Shown here piece after piece: positions 23,986-32,846 of a stretch of DNA of 64,000 nt. Position 1 is the stretch's first letter, and every line of letters starts with the position of its first letter. Source of the stretch: Candidatus Rokuibacteriota bacterium (GTDB lineage Bacteria > Methylomirabilota > Methylomirabilia > Rokubacteriales > CSP1-6); the NCBI GenBank assembly GCA_003220615.1, contig QHTB01000176.1:1-64000 (forward strand). The letters run 5' to 3'. The position numbers and the translations under genes were made by a program. The notes below the pieces were generated by a model. It searched no databases. It was not told the DNA's origin and saw nothing but the letters and a program-made list of their open reading frames with translations.

Positions 23986-24195
23986 TCAGCCGGCGGCACG
24001 CCGCCAGCACTGAGACTTGCGGGTGATCTGCGGCCGGTCGTCTCCGATCCACAGCCAGTGCAACTGTTGCTTCCCGTCCTTGATCGCGTCTTGTAGTGTC
24101 GGGAACTCCGCTCGCGACTCCCTCACGAGCTGTCCGCCGTGGCGAATCTCCCACCGCCACTGACGTTCCCGCTCGGCGACTGCAACAACCTCCAT
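23986..24195 (-). CDS. Small hypothetical protein (69 aa)
   Basis: ATG 24195 is preceded on the minus strand by GGGAGGA at 9-nt spacing, which makes this short frame credible and sets the start inside a longer open frame. The product begins MEVVAVAERERQWRWEIRHG and ends in a basic tail with one cysteine. It looks like a one-domain beta-rich protein (R.WRWEI pattern) followed by a helix (LQDAIKDGKQQL). The family is not recognised. A terminator-like hairpin lies downstream. Confidence 0.55.
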   Translation of the reverse strand: MEVVAVAERERQWRWEIRHGGQLVRESRAEFPTLQDAIKDGKQQLHWLWIGDDRPQITRKSQCWRRAAG

Positions 24196-24778
24196 GAAGC
24201 TGGTCCTCCCGAGTGCGTCAATTGAGCAATCGGGGTGCCTGTGACTTCCCCGTATCCCGATCACTTCCATGGGGCCTCCGGCGCGCTGGGCTCCGGAGCT
24301 CGACGCCACGGTCACCGAGCCACGGCCACGGCCTCCCGCCTCGGCGGGACGTTTCGCCGAACGAGAGTCGGGTGTCCTCGCGACAGCACAAGCGACATCT
24401 CCCTCGGTCCATCGTGATGAGGATGGAGGACGCCACGGTCTGAACGTACGGCATCAGCTCGCTGTGCTCACGAAGCTGGTCGACGAGGTCGAGTCGGCAG
24501 GGCGGGCGAAAAAATAGCGCCGGCCCAGGATGTCGGAGCCGAGCTCGGCGAACTTGTACGCGGCACTTCGGGCAGGTCAGCGGCCGATGGATCTCGAGCG
24601 CCGCGACAGTTCATCCATCACACGTGCGCCCGACCGCGACGACTCGTATCCCTGACGGCTTTCATAGGTTGACAGGACAGGACACGGCAAGCGGCGCGCC
24701 TGACCGCCGTACGCTCGGGCGCAGCCGCGCCGTTCCAGGTTGAAACGTGTTCTGCAACTATGTAAGATCCCGGCGGGT
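24196..24778. other. Intergenic region upstream of tRNA-Val
   Basis: No gene is supported here. Several short frames exist on both strands without ribosome sites. On the minus strand, stretches such as LTCPKC and YKFAELGSDILGRRYFFARPAD near 24486-24600 lie in different frames, as in a decayed small zinc-ribbon gene; this is a weak impression only. The tRNA promoter is at the right end. Confidence 0.4.
24740..24768 (+). promoter_or_regulatory. Promoter of tRNA-Val
   Basis: TTGAAA at 24740-24745 and TAAGAT at 24763-24768 are 17 nt apart, a good vegetative promoter. Transcription would begin about 4 nt before the mature tRNA at 24779. Confidence 0.6.
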
Positions 24779-24854
24779 GGACGATTAGCTCAGTTGGCAG
24801 AGCGCTGGCCTCACATGCCAGAGGTCACTGGTTCAAGTCCAGTATCGTCCACCA
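24779..24854 (+). tRNA. tRNA-Val (anticodon CAC)
   Basis: A 76-nt cloverleaf. The acceptor stem GGACGAT pairs with ATCGTCC, followed by discriminator A and an encoded CCA. The D-arm reads AGCTCAGTTGGCAGAGC. The anticodon stem CTGGC/GCCAG encloses CTCACAT, giving anticodon CAC, which reads GTG valine. The T-arm reads CTGGTTCAAGTCCAG. All stems pair well, so it should be functional. Confidence 0.95.
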
Positions 24855-24889
24855 TTCCCCCTTCCTCGGCGCCTCGGGAGGTGCCGCCC

Positions 24890-25285
24890 ATGCGGCGGAC
24901 GATCGCTCCGGTCATCCTGCTCCTGCTGCTCACTGCCGGTTGCACGCACTCTGGCGGCTCCTCACTCGAGCTGGCGAGCGTGCCGTGCCTGCCGCCCGGC
25001 CTCAATGCGCAGTTCTTCTCGTGGCCGGTCGTCGGCTTCGAGCCCGTGACGCTGGTCACCGAGGGGGGTGACGACGTGGAGGCGGCCTGGGTCCTCTACC
25101 GTCGTGGAGGCGCGAGCATCGCGGCGATCTGGACGCGCAGCGATCTCGTTGCCGTCGACCCCCACCCGGACACGGATGAACCGTACTGGGTCGACGGGGC
25201 GCTGGTCACCGACGCCGACGACAACGTGCTGCGGTCGTCGCCCGACGGGTTCTGCCGATGGCGGCGGCACGCCGAAGGCGCCTGA
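24890..25285 (+). CDS. Small predicted lipoprotein (131 aa)
   Basis: ATG 24890 follows GGGAGGT with good spacing and gives a lipoprotein signal (VILLLLLTAGC, Cys18). A longer frame that begins upstream reads through the tRNA and is an artefact. The mature part is about 110 residues with tryptophans and an acidic DPHPDTDEPYW stretch. The family is not recognised. It lies 20 nt before the NYN-domain gene, which has its own -10-like element. Confidence 0.65.
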   Translation: MRRTIAPVILLLLLTAGCTHSGGSSLELASVPCLPPGLNAQFFSWPVVGFEPVTLVTEGGDDVEAAWVLYRRGGASIAAIWTRSDLVAVDPHPDTDEPYWVDGALVTDADDNVLRSSPDGFCRWRRHAEGA

Positions 25286-25304
25286 GGTATACTCCACCCC
25301 GCTC

Positions 25305-26210
25305 ATGAAGATCTGTGTGTTCATCGACGGGCAAAATTTCTATCGGTCGCTGCTCCGCTTCGACGAAGCCCTTCGCGTCGACTACGACAAGCTGGCTCGC
25401 TGGATCACGCAGGCGGTGGGCGGCTCGCCGGCCACGTTCGCCGGTGCCTACTACTACGTCGGAGTCTCCGCGGATGCGCCGGCCCTGGTGGAAGGATTCC
25501 TGAAGGGCCTCGAGCTGCGTCCGGGATACTTCGTCAAGCGCGAGCCACGAGTTCGACGGAGCGGTCGGTGCTCGGCCTGCGGCGCCACCTACGAGTACAC
25601 GACCGAGAAGCGCGTGGACACGCGGCTGGTGGCCGATCTGATCCAGCTCGCCGCCAACGACGCGTTCGACGCCGCCGTGCTGGTCTCCGGTGACGAGGAC
25701 TTCGTGCCGGCGGTCGAGGCCGTGAACGCGCTGGGCAAGCAGGTGTGGGTGGCCACGTGGTCAGCCGATGAGCTGTCGAAGGACCTGCGCGTCCGGTGCT
25801 TCGGCGAGGTTCACCTGTCGGATGGGATCGCCGCCTTCCGAGCCGAGCGCGCGCGCGGGGTCGACCGCGAACGCTTGCCCGGACTCGCGCGCACCGAAGG
25901 CCGCGTTGGCGGTTTCACGTCGCGCCTGCAGGGCCGTCCGAGCACCGGTCTCGCGCTCGAGCGCGGCCTCGCGGAGCTGCAGCGTGCGGAAGCGCGCCTG
26001 CCCCACGTGAGCCGCGGCTACTTCGTCACGCGATGGCGGTCACATCAACTTCCGCCGGCCGGCCAGGAGCGCGAGGCGCTCGTGCAGCAGATGATCGAGG
26101 CCGGCGTGTGCGAAGAGTTCGAGGCGACCGACGCCGACGGCCGTTCGGTCCGCGCCATCCGGAGTCGCGCCGCCACGACCAGCCCGGAAGGCGTGTCGGC
26201 CGCCGGCTGA
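25305..26210 (+). CDS. NYN-domain (PIN-like) predicted RNase
   Basis: A 301-residue protein whose first ~170 residues match the NYN/LabA-like PIN fold: FIDGQNF (Asp8 of the active site), an aspartate in KRVDTRLVADLI, and SGDEDFVPAVEAV. These acidic residues usually bind a metal ion for RNA cleavage. A GRCSACGATY insertion has one CxxC, a possible half zinc site. The C-terminal ~100 residues (from about 200) resemble the OST-HTH/LOTUS-like tails of some LabA proteins only loosely. ATG 25305 lies 11 nt after a TATACT -10-like element (25288-25293). The RNA target is unknown. Confidence 0.8.
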   Translation: MKICVFIDGQNFYRSLLRFDEALRVDYDKLARWITQAVGGSPATFAGAYYYVGVSADAPALVEGFLKGLELRPGYFVKREPRVRRSGRCSACGATYEYTTEKRVDTRLVADLIQLAANDAFDAAVLVSGDEDFVPAVEAVNALGKQVWVATWSADELSKDLRVRCFGEVHLSDGIAAFRAERARGVDRERLPGLARTEGRVGGFTSRLQGRPSTGLALERGLAELQRAEARLPHVSRGYFVTRWRSHQLPPAGQEREALVQQMIEAGVCEEFEATDADGRSVRAIRSRAATTSPEGVSAAG

Positions 26211-26251
26211 CCCCTCCGGATCGAACCGCGCGTCAGGGTATGATTGCCGCC

Positions 26252-27613
26252 ATGACGCTCGCTGAACGTCTCGCCGTCTTCGCTGCCGACCTCGACGTCA
26301 CCCACGTTCCGCCCGCCGTGATCGAGAGCGTGAAGCTGCGCGTGCTCGACGTCCTCGGGATCGCGCTGGCCGCGTCGACCCACGAGTTCGCGCCCTCCGT
26401 GCTCGCCGCGCTGGAGAGTTGGGGCAGCGGCGAGTGCACGCTGGTCGCCGCCAAGACGGGCGCGCCGCTGCCGCTGGCCATTCTCGCCAACGGCACGCTC
26501 GCTCACGGCCTCGACTTCGACGACACCCACGCCGGCTCGATCACGCACGCGTCCGCGGTCGTGCTTCCCGCGGCGCTGTCGACGGGCGAAGCCGAGCGCG
26601 TGACGGGTCGCGCGGTCCTGGCCGCGGCCGTGGTCGGTTACGAGGCGATCACGCGGATCGGCCTGGCTGTGCCGGGCGCGTTTCACGCGCGCGGCTGGCA
26701 CGCGACCAGCACGTGCGGCGTCTTTGCCGCGGCGCTCGCGGTCGGGAAAGTCATGGGCCTGGATGCGAAGCGACTCGCCTCTGCGGTCGGACTGGCCGGA
26801 AGCTTCGCTTCGGGCGTCATGGAATACCTCACCGACGGCTCGTGGAGCAAGCGCGTTCACGCCGGGTGGGCGGGTCACGGCGGCGCCATCGCCGCGACGC
26901 TGGCGCGCGGCGGCTTCGGCGGGCCCGCGACCATCCTCGAGGGGCGCTTCGGTCTCTACGCGACGATGCTCGGTCGCGCGCCCGATCTCGCACCGTTCGA
27001 GACGCTCGGCCGTGAATGGGAGACGCTGGCCGTCGGCTACAAACCATTTCCGTGCTGCCACCTGCTGCACGCCTACCTCGATTGCGCGCTCGCGCTCGGG
27101 GGCGAGCACCGACTGGCGCCGGAGGCGATCGCCGAGGTCGAATGCCGGGTGCCGGCCGGTGAAGTGCCGATCATCTGCGAGCCACGTCACGCCAAGCTCG
27201 AACCGCGAACGTCGTACGACGCTCAGTTCAGTCTGCCCTACACGGTCGCGGCCGCGCTGGTCGACGGCCGCGTCACGCTCGACACCTTTGCCCCCGACCG
27301 CCTCGGCGATCCGCGCCTGCTCGCGCTGGCCGCGCGCGTCACGCACACCATCGATCCCGACTCGACGTTTCCCGATGGCTTCCCGGGCTGGGTGCGGGTG
27401 CGACTGAGCGACGGCCGACTGCTCGAAGCCCGCGAGCCGGACGGGCGAGGCGGGCCGCGGCGACCGTTGCCCCCGACGGCGATCGTCGAGAAGTTCCGCG
27501 AAAACGCCTCGCGCGTGCTGGCGGCGGCGCGCGTGGACGAGCTGGAGCAGGCGGCGTTGGGCCTCGACGCCATCAAGGACGCCGGCGAGCTCATGCGCCT
27601 CTGTCGCGGCTGA
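26252..27613 (+). CDS. MmgE/PrpD family protein
   Basis: A 453-residue member of the family that includes 2-methylcitrate dehydratase, cis-aconitate decarboxylase and related enzymes. Typical segments are DVLGIALAAS, LANGTLAHGLDFDDTH (near residue 77), HARGWHATSTCGVF, YKPFPCCHLLHAYLD and a C-terminal FRENASRVL. A TATGAT at 26239-26244 ends 7 nt before ATG, suggesting a leaderless start of the acyl-CoA operon. No methylcitrate synthase is nearby, so the substrate is more likely another hydroxy- or unsaturated dicarboxylic acid. The exact reaction cannot be set from sequence. Confidence 0.85.
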   Translation: MTLAERLAVFAADLDVTHVPPAVIESVKLRVLDVLGIALAASTHEFAPSVLAALESWGSGECTLVAAKTGAPLPLAILANGTLAHGLDFDDTHAGSITHASAVVLPAALSTGEAERVTGRAVLAAAVVGYEAITRIGLAVPGAFHARGWHATSTCGVFAAALAVGKVMGLDAKRLASAVGLAGSFASGVMEYLTDGSWSKRVHAGWAGHGGAIAATLARGGFGGPATILEGRFGLYATMLGRAPDLAPFETLGREWETLAVGYKPFPCCHLLHAYLDCALALGGEHRLAPEAIAEVECRVPAGEVPIICEPRHAKLEPRTSYDAQFSLPYTVAAALVDGRVTLDTFAPDRLGDPRLLALAARVTHTIDPDSTFPDGFPGWVRVRLSDGRLLEAREPDGRGGPRRPLPPTAIVEKFRENASRVLAAARVDELEQAALGLDAIKDAGELMRLCRG

Positions 27614-27625
27614 GCGGACGCTCCC

Positions 27626-28777
27626 GTGGATTTCGCGTTCACCGCCGAGCAAGAGGAGCTGATCCGCACGCTGCGTGGCTTCGCCCGGAAGGAATTGGCC
27701 ACGCGTTCGCAGCACTGGGACAAGAGCGGTGAGTTTCCGGCGAGCGCGTGGCGGCAAATGGGCGAGCTGGGCCTCCTCGGTCTCCGGGCGCCGGCCGAGT
27801 ACGGCGGCCAGGAGACCGATCTGCTGACCACCGGCATCGCCATGGAGGAGATCGCGCGCGGCGACTTCTCGTGCACGTACGCGCTGCAGCTCGCCGGGCT
27901 GGCCGGGGAGATCATTGGCAAGAACGGCTCCGATGAGGTGAAGAAGCGGTGGTTGCCCGGCATCATCAGCGGCGAGTCCGTCGTGGCCATCGCGCTGACC
28001 GAGCCAAGTGTCGGCTCCGACGCCGCCAATCTGGTCTGTCGCGCGGTGCGCGACGGCGACGAATACGTGATCACGGGCGAGAAGTCAGGGATCAGCATGG
28101 GCATGTTCGCCCACGTCGTGATGTTGTTCGCCCGGACCGACGCGTCCGCCAAGGCCCGCGGCGTGACCGCCTTCGCCGTTCCGCTCGATGCGCCGGGCGT
28201 GAGCCGGAGCCAGCTCCGCGATCTCGGCTCGCGCTCGATCGGCCGGGCGGTGCTTTCCTTCGATCACGTCCGCATTCCCGCCTCGCATCGGCTCGGCGAG
28301 GAGGGGACCGGGTTCTACCAGGTCATGCGCGGGTTCGATTTCAATCGCGTCTTCATCACCCTGGCCTGCCTGGGCTCGGCCCAAGCCTCGCTCGAGGAGA
28401 CGATGGCGTATGTGAAGGAGCGAAAGGCGTTTGGCAAGCCGATCGCCCAGTTCGAAGGCGTGTCCTTTCCTATCGCCGAAGCGGCCACCTACGTCGACGC
28501 GGCCCGGTGGATGTCCTATCGCGCGCTCTGGCTGGCCGACCACGGCCGGCCATATACAAAGGAAGCGGCCATGGCCAAGTGGTGGGGGCCCAAGCTGGCC
28601 GTCGAGACCATCCACCAGTGCCTGCTGCTCCACGGCCACTACGGCTACACCGACGAGTTGCCCTTCGAGCAGCGGTTGCGTGACGTCATCGGCCTGGAGA
28701 TCGGCGACGGCACCGCCGAGGTCATGAAGCTCATCGTGGCCCGCGAGCTCATGGGGCGCGAGACGCTGCCGTACTGA
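27626..28777 (+). CDS. Acyl-CoA dehydrogenase
   Basis: A 383-residue FAD enzyme introducing a 2,3-double bond in an acyl-CoA. It starts FAFTAEQEELIRTLRGFARKEL and contains ALTEPSVGSDAANL (FAD contact), a VITGEKSGIS stretch, RKAFGKPIAQFEG and the C-terminal LLHGHYGYTDELPFEQRLRDV. The usual YGG(T/Y) catalytic region is therefore altered to HYGYTDE, with glutamate still close by. GTG 27626 follows the preceding stop by 12 nt. With the SDR and CoA ligase downstream it would form part of a beta-oxidation route for a cyclic or branched acid (inference). Confidence 0.88.
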   Translation: MDFAFTAEQEELIRTLRGFARKELATRSQHWDKSGEFPASAWRQMGELGLLGLRAPAEYGGQETDLLTTGIAMEEIARGDFSCTYALQLAGLAGEIIGKNGSDEVKKRWLPGIISGESVVAIALTEPSVGSDAANLVCRAVRDGDEYVITGEKSGISMGMFAHVVMLFARTDASAKARGVTAFAVPLDAPGVSRSQLRDLGSRSIGRAVLSFDHVRIPASHRLGEEGTGFYQVMRGFDFNRVFITLACLGSAQASLEETMAYVKERKAFGKPIAQFEGVSFPIAEAATYVDAARWMSYRALWLADHGRPYTKEAAMAKWWGPKLAVETIHQCLLLHGHYGYTDELPFEQRLRDVIGLEIGDGTAEVMKLIVARELMGRETLPY

Positions 28778-28778
28778 C

Positions 28779-29540
28779 GTGCCGCTCAAAGCCTACGCGC
28801 TGAGTGAGAAGCCCGAGCTGGAGCCGGACTTCGAGCGCCTGGCCGAGGTCGGGTGGCCGCGCTTCCTGCGTCAGCGCGACGAGCTGGGCTGCGGCACGTT
28901 CTGGCCGTCGCTGTTCACGACGTGGGCCGAGTATCAGACGGCGCTGTACGACGACGCCGGACGGGTCGCGGCGGTGGCCCACGCGGTGCCGATCACGTGG
29001 GACGGCACGCCGGCGGGCTTGCCCGAGAGCATCGCCGGCATTCTCGAGCGCGCTACCGACGACCATCGCGCGGCGCGAACGCCGAACGCGCTGGCGGCGC
29101 TGGCCGCCCTCGTCGATCCGGACTGGCGCGAGCGGGGATTGAGCCGGCGCTTGCTCGATCAGCTGCGCTTCGTCGCCGAGACGCGCGGCTACCACAGCCT
29201 GGTCGCGCCGGTGCGCCCCACGCTCAAGGCGCGCTACCCGCTGGCCCCGATGGAGCGCTACGTCACGTGGACGACCGACGACGGCGAGCCGTTCGATCCG
29301 TGGATGCGCGTTCACGCGCGCCTGGGCGCCGAGATGGTGCGCGTGGCGCCGTGCACGCTGGTCATCGCCGGACCCATCGCCCGGTGGGAGGAGTGGACGG
29401 AGATGGCGTTCCCGGAGAGTGGGCCCTACGTCGTCCCGGGCGCGCTCCAGCCCGTCCTGATCGATCGCGCGCGCGACGAAGGGCGTTACGAAGACCCGAA
29501 CGTGTGGATGCTGCACTCGCTCAAAGGAGCGCGGCCATGA
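28779..29540 (+). CDS. GNAT-like acetyltransferase
   Basis: A 253-residue protein with features of the GNAT fold: a GRVAAVAHAVPI strand, then ALVDPDWRERGLSRRLLDQL, where R.RGL is the acetyl-CoA pyrophosphate loop, and RGYHSLVAPVRPT after it. The GNAT Q/RxxGxG/A motif is degenerate, so activity is uncertain. GTG 28779 lies 1 nt after the dehydrogenase stop and its stop overlaps the SDR start by 4 nt. In this operon it may act on a CoA-linked intermediate or be regulatory. Confidence 0.65.
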   Translation: MPLKAYALSEKPELEPDFERLAEVGWPRFLRQRDELGCGTFWPSLFTTWAEYQTALYDDAGRVAAVAHAVPITWDGTPAGLPESIAGILERATDDHRAARTPNALAALAALVDPDWRERGLSRRLLDQLRFVAETRGYHSLVAPVRPTLKARYPLAPMERYVTWTTDDGEPFDPWMRVHARLGAEMVRVAPCTLVIAGPIARWEEWTEMAFPESGPYVVPGALQPVLIDRARDEGRYEDPNVWMLHSLKGARP

Positions 29541-30331
29541 ACCTGAACTTCGAGGGCAAGAGCGTCGTCGTGACCGGAAGCGGCTCCAACATCGGGCGGG
29601 CCATCGCCCTCGCCTTCGCGCGCGAGCGGGCAAGCGTGACGATCGCCGAGATCGACGAGGCCCAGGGCAAGAAGGTGGCGGCCGAGGCCGAGCAGCTCGG
29701 CGCCAAGGCCCAGGTCGTGCGCACCGACGTCACGAAGTGGTCGGACGTCCAGGCGATGGTACGACTCGTCGAGGAGCGCTTCGGGCGCGTGGACGTCCTG
29801 GTCAACAACGTGGGCTGGACGCGTGACGCGCTGTTCATCGAGAAGACGCGCGACGAGTGGGAAAAAGAGGTGCAGATCAACCTCTGGTCCATGATCAACT
29901 GCACGCGCGCCGTGCTCGACGGCATGATCGCGCGCAAGGGCGGCGCCATCGTCAGCATGGGCTCGGACGCCGGCCGCATCGGCGAGTTCCGCGAGGGCGT
30001 CTACGGCGCGTGCAAGGCCGGCGTGATCGCGCTCTCCAAGTCGATCGCCCGCGAGGTGGGGAAGTTCGGCGTCCGGCTCAACGTCGTGTGCCCGGGCATG
30101 ACGATGCCGTCCGGCGACGAGGAGATTGGCGGGCTCAGCATGTGGCAGGCCCAGGAGAATCGCGCCTGGATGACGGACGAGATGCGCGCCCGCATCGGCA
30201 AGGCCTACCCGCTGCGCCGCGTGGCCCGGCCGGACGACGTCACCGGCGCCGTGCTGTTCCTGGCGTCCGACCAGGCCGGCTTCATCACGGGCCAGACGCT
30301 GTCCGTCTCGGGCGGCTACACGATGATGTGA
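29537..30331 (+). CDS. Short-chain dehydrogenase/reductase
   Basis: A 264-residue SDR. The cofactor motif is TGSGSNIG (TGxxxxxG), then NNVG at the NNAG position, and the catalytic set is Ser in IVSMGSDAG followed by YGACK (YxxxK). It ends in TGQTLSVSGGYTMM. Such enzymes oxidise 3-hydroxyacyl-CoAs, and the neighbourhood recalls 2-hydroxycyclohexanecarboxyl-CoA dehydrogenase (BadH-like) systems. ATG 29537 overlaps the previous stop by 4 nt. Confidence 0.85.
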   Translation: MNLNFEGKSVVVTGSGSNIGRAIALAFARERASVTIAEIDEAQGKKVAAEAEQLGAKAQVVRTDVTKWSDVQAMVRLVEERFGRVDVLVNNVGWTRDALFIEKTRDEWEKEVQINLWSMINCTRAVLDGMIARKGGAIVSMGSDAGRIGEFREGVYGACKAGVIALSKSIAREVGKFGVRLNVVCPGMTMPSGDEEIGGLSMWQAQENRAWMTDEMRARIGKAYPLRRVARPDDVTGAVLFLASDQAGFITGQTLSVSGGYTMM

Positions 30332-30348
30332 GGCGAGACCTGAGCGCG

Positions 30349-31995
30349 ATGGCTGATGTCCCGAGTCGCGTGACGCCTCAGCGCATTGCCGCCATGACGG
30401 CGGGCGGTTGGTGGAAGAACGAGACGCTCGAGGCCTATCTCGACCGGTGGGCGACCGAGCGGCCGACGAAGCCCGCCATCGTCGACGCGATGGGCCGGCT
30501 GACGTGGCAAGAGCTCGCGCGCGCGGCCGAGCGCGTGGCGCACGGCCTCGCCGCCGCCGGGATCGGTCCCGGCGACGTCGTGTCCTGCCAGCTTCCGAAC
30601 TGCAACGAGTGGATCATCCTGGCCCTGGCCACGATCGAGCTGGGCGCCGTGCTCAACCCCATCCCGCCGACGTACCGGGCCAACGAGCTGCGCTTCATCC
30701 TGAACGCGTTGGAGGCGCGCGCGCTCGTCGTGCCCGCGCGCTTTCGAAATCACGACCACGCGGCCATGGCCGTCGAGCTCCGCGCCGACACGCCGTCACT
30801 GCGCGACGTCTTCGTCGTCCGCGGATCGCCCGGCGAGGGCATGCGGTCCTTCGCGTGGCTCACCGACACCGCGTGGGAGCGGCGCGAGGGTCGGCGGCCG
30901 CTCGCCGGGACCGATCCCAACGCGGTCAGCGAGGTCGTGTTCACCTCGGGAACGACGGGCGAGCCCAAGGGGGTGATGCACACGGCCAACACCGCGCTGG
31001 CCATCGTCTACCCGTTGGTCGAGCGCCTGGGCTTCAGCGAGCGCGACGTGGCGCTGATGTCGTCGACCTTCGGTCACCAGACCGGCTATCTCTACGGCTA
31101 CTGCTTGACGCTGCTGCTCGGATCGACCGGCGTCTGGCTCGACGTCTGGAACGCCGAGGAGGCGGCGCGGCTGATCGAAGCCGAGCGGGTGACGTACACG
31201 ATGGGGGCGACGCCGTTCCTCCAGGACCTCACGTATTCGCCGGCGGTGGACCAGCGCGACCTCTCGTCGCTCCGGTTGTTCATCTCGGCGGGCGCCGCGA
31301 TTCCGCGCAAGCTCGTCCAGGACGCGCGGAAGCGTCTTCGCTGTGCGATCTCGGCGGGGTGGGGCATGAGCGAGAACGGCCTGGTGACCTGCAACGGCCT
31401 CGACGATCCCGACGAGAAAGTCTTCGGGACCGACGGCCGGCCGCTCCCCGGCATGGACGTCGCCGTGGTCGGAGACGACGGCGAGATCCTGCCGGCCGCG
31501 CGCGAAGGCGATCTGCTGGTGCGCGGCCACTCGCAATTCGTCGGGTACTGGAAGCGCCCCGAGTTCACGCGCGATGGGCATACGCCCGACGGGTGGTTCA
31601 AGACCGGAGACCGTGCGGTGCTCGACGCCGACGGCTACCTGGCGATCACGGGTCGCGTCAAGGACCTGATCATCCGGGGCGGCGAGAACATCTCGGTGGC
31701 CGAGGTGGAGAACCTGCTCTACGCCCATCCCAAGGTCCAGAACGTGGCCGTCGTCGCCATGCCCGACCCGCGCCTGGTCGAGCGCGCGTGCGCGTTCGTC
31801 ATCCCGAAGCCGGGCGAGAGCATCACGCTCGCCGAGATCGTCGCGTACCTCGACGCCCGGCAGCTCGCTCGCCACAAGTTCCCCGAGCGGCTCGAGGTGG
31901 TCAGCGAGTTCCCGATGACACCGTCCGGGAAGATCCAGAAGTATCGCCTGCGCGAGGCGATCGCGCGGATGCTCGGCCTCGATCCCGTGCGTTGA
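30349..31995 (+). CDS. Acyl-CoA synthetase (AMP-forming)
   Basis: A 548-residue ANL-family ligase: FTSGTTGEPKGVMHT (P-loop), GWGMSENG (A4/A5 region), DGWFKTGDRAVLD and GRVKDLIIRGGENIS, ending PSGKIQKYRLRE with the catalytic lysine. It activates a carboxylic acid to its CoA thioester. The N-terminal WWKNETLEAYLDRWA opening and the neighbourhood recall cyclohexanecarboxylate- or related acid-CoA ligases, but the substrate is inference. ATG 30349 lies 17 nt after the SDR, and the stop overlaps the next gene by 1 nt. Confidence 0.9.
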   Translation: MADVPSRVTPQRIAAMTAGGWWKNETLEAYLDRWATERPTKPAIVDAMGRLTWQELARAAERVAHGLAAAGIGPGDVVSCQLPNCNEWIILALATIELGAVLNPIPPTYRANELRFILNALEARALVVPARFRNHDHAAMAVELRADTPSLRDVFVVRGSPGEGMRSFAWLTDTAWERREGRRPLAGTDPNAVSEVVFTSGTTGEPKGVMHTANTALAIVYPLVERLGFSERDVALMSSTFGHQTGYLYGYCLTLLLGSTGVWLDVWNAEEAARLIEAERVTYTMGATPFLQDLTYSPAVDQRDLSSLRLFISAGAAIPRKLVQDARKRLRCAISAGWGMSENGLVTCNGLDDPDEKVFGTDGRPLPGMDVAVVGDDGEILPAAREGDLLVRGHSQFVGYWKRPEFTRDGHTPDGWFKTGDRAVLDADGYLAITGRVKDLIIRGGENISVAEVENLLYAHPKVQNVAVVAMPDPRLVERACAFVIPKPGESITLAEIVAYLDARQLARHKFPERLEVVSEFPMTPSGKIQKYRLREAIARMLGLDPVR

Positions 31996-32789
31996 TGACG
32001 GCGCCGAAGGTGTGGCCGGTGTTCGTCGTGTACGTCCTCGCCTTCGTCGCCATCGTGGCCTTCACGATCGTGGCGGCGGTCGCCCTCCACGTCCTCTATC
32101 CCGACATCGCCGAGGCCGAGCTCTTCAACGGGTTGCCTGGGCTGCTCGCGGGTGGCATCGCCTCGTCCGTCGCCCTCGGCATCACCGTGCTCACCGTCTC
32201 CCGGCCACTCGATCTCGGGCGCCTGCGGTTGCGGCCCGGACGCGAGACCGGGCGCGATCTCGTCGCCATCGTCCTCGGGACGCTCGCGCTGGGGCAGGTG
32301 CTGGACTCGCTCACCATGCTCGCCGGTCTCGGACAACGCGGCTCGATGGCGGTGATCCGCCGGGCGCTCGAGGGCGCCGGCGGCCCCGACCTCTTCGCGG
32401 CCGTGCTGGTCATTGGCATCATGGCCGGCGCCGCCGAGGAAATCTTCTTCCGCGGTTACATGCAAACACGGTTCCGCGAGGCGTGGCCGGCGGGCGCGGC
32501 CATCGTCACCGCCGCGGCCGCCTTCGGGCTCTTGCACCTCGAGTGGCTGCACGCCCTGCTCGCGCTGATGCTCGGCCTCTGGTTCGGGTACGTCACCGAG
32601 CGCATGGGGAGCGCGTTGCCCTCGCTCGCCGCCCACGTGATCAACAACAGCATGTTCACGCTCCTCACCGCGACGGTCGGCACCGTGACCGCGTTCGCGC
32701 CGAACGTCGGCCTGGCCGTCGGCAGCGCGGTCATCTTCGCGCTGTGCGTCGCGTTCGTCACGCGGCGGCGCGCGCCGGTCGCGTCCTGA
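31995..32789 (+). CDS. CPBP (CAAX/Abi) family intramembrane protease
   Basis: A 264-residue polytopic membrane protein with about seven helices. The three conserved blocks are seen: EEIFFRGYMQTRF (glutamate pair and Arg), GLLHLEW (His) and AHVINNSMF (His and Asn). This is the metal-dependent Abi/CAAX protease fold. ATG 31995 overlaps the ligase stop by 1 nt, so it is co-transcribed with acyl-CoA genes even though its function is probably unrelated. The substrate is unknown. Confidence 0.85.
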   Translation: MTAPKVWPVFVVYVLAFVAIVAFTIVAAVALHVLYPDIAEAELFNGLPGLLAGGIASSVALGITVLTVSRPLDLGRLRLRPGRETGRDLVAIVLGTLALGQVLDSLTMLAGLGQRGSMAVIRRALEGAGGPDLFAAVLVIGIMAGAAEEIFFRGYMQTRFREAWPAGAAIVTAAAAFGLLHLEWLHALLALMLGLWFGYVTERMGSALPSLAAHVINNSMFTLLTATVGTVTAFAPNVGLAVGSAVIFALCVAFVTRRRAPVAS

Positions 32790-32846
32790 GCTTGCGGCGC
32801 GTCCGGCGGCGGCGGTACGCTTAGGGCCGCGTCGAGAGGAGGAGCC

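Noticed and set aside
24269-24517. An 82-codon plus-strand frame
   Set aside because: No ribosome site, low-complexity start and no recognisable domain; several overlapping frames are equally open.
24740-24889. N-terminal extension of the lipoprotein through the tRNA (peptide containing LAQLAERWPHMPEVTGSSPV)
   Set aside because: That peptide is a translated tRNA, a known annotation artefact. The real start at 24890 has a ribosome site and a lipobox signal.
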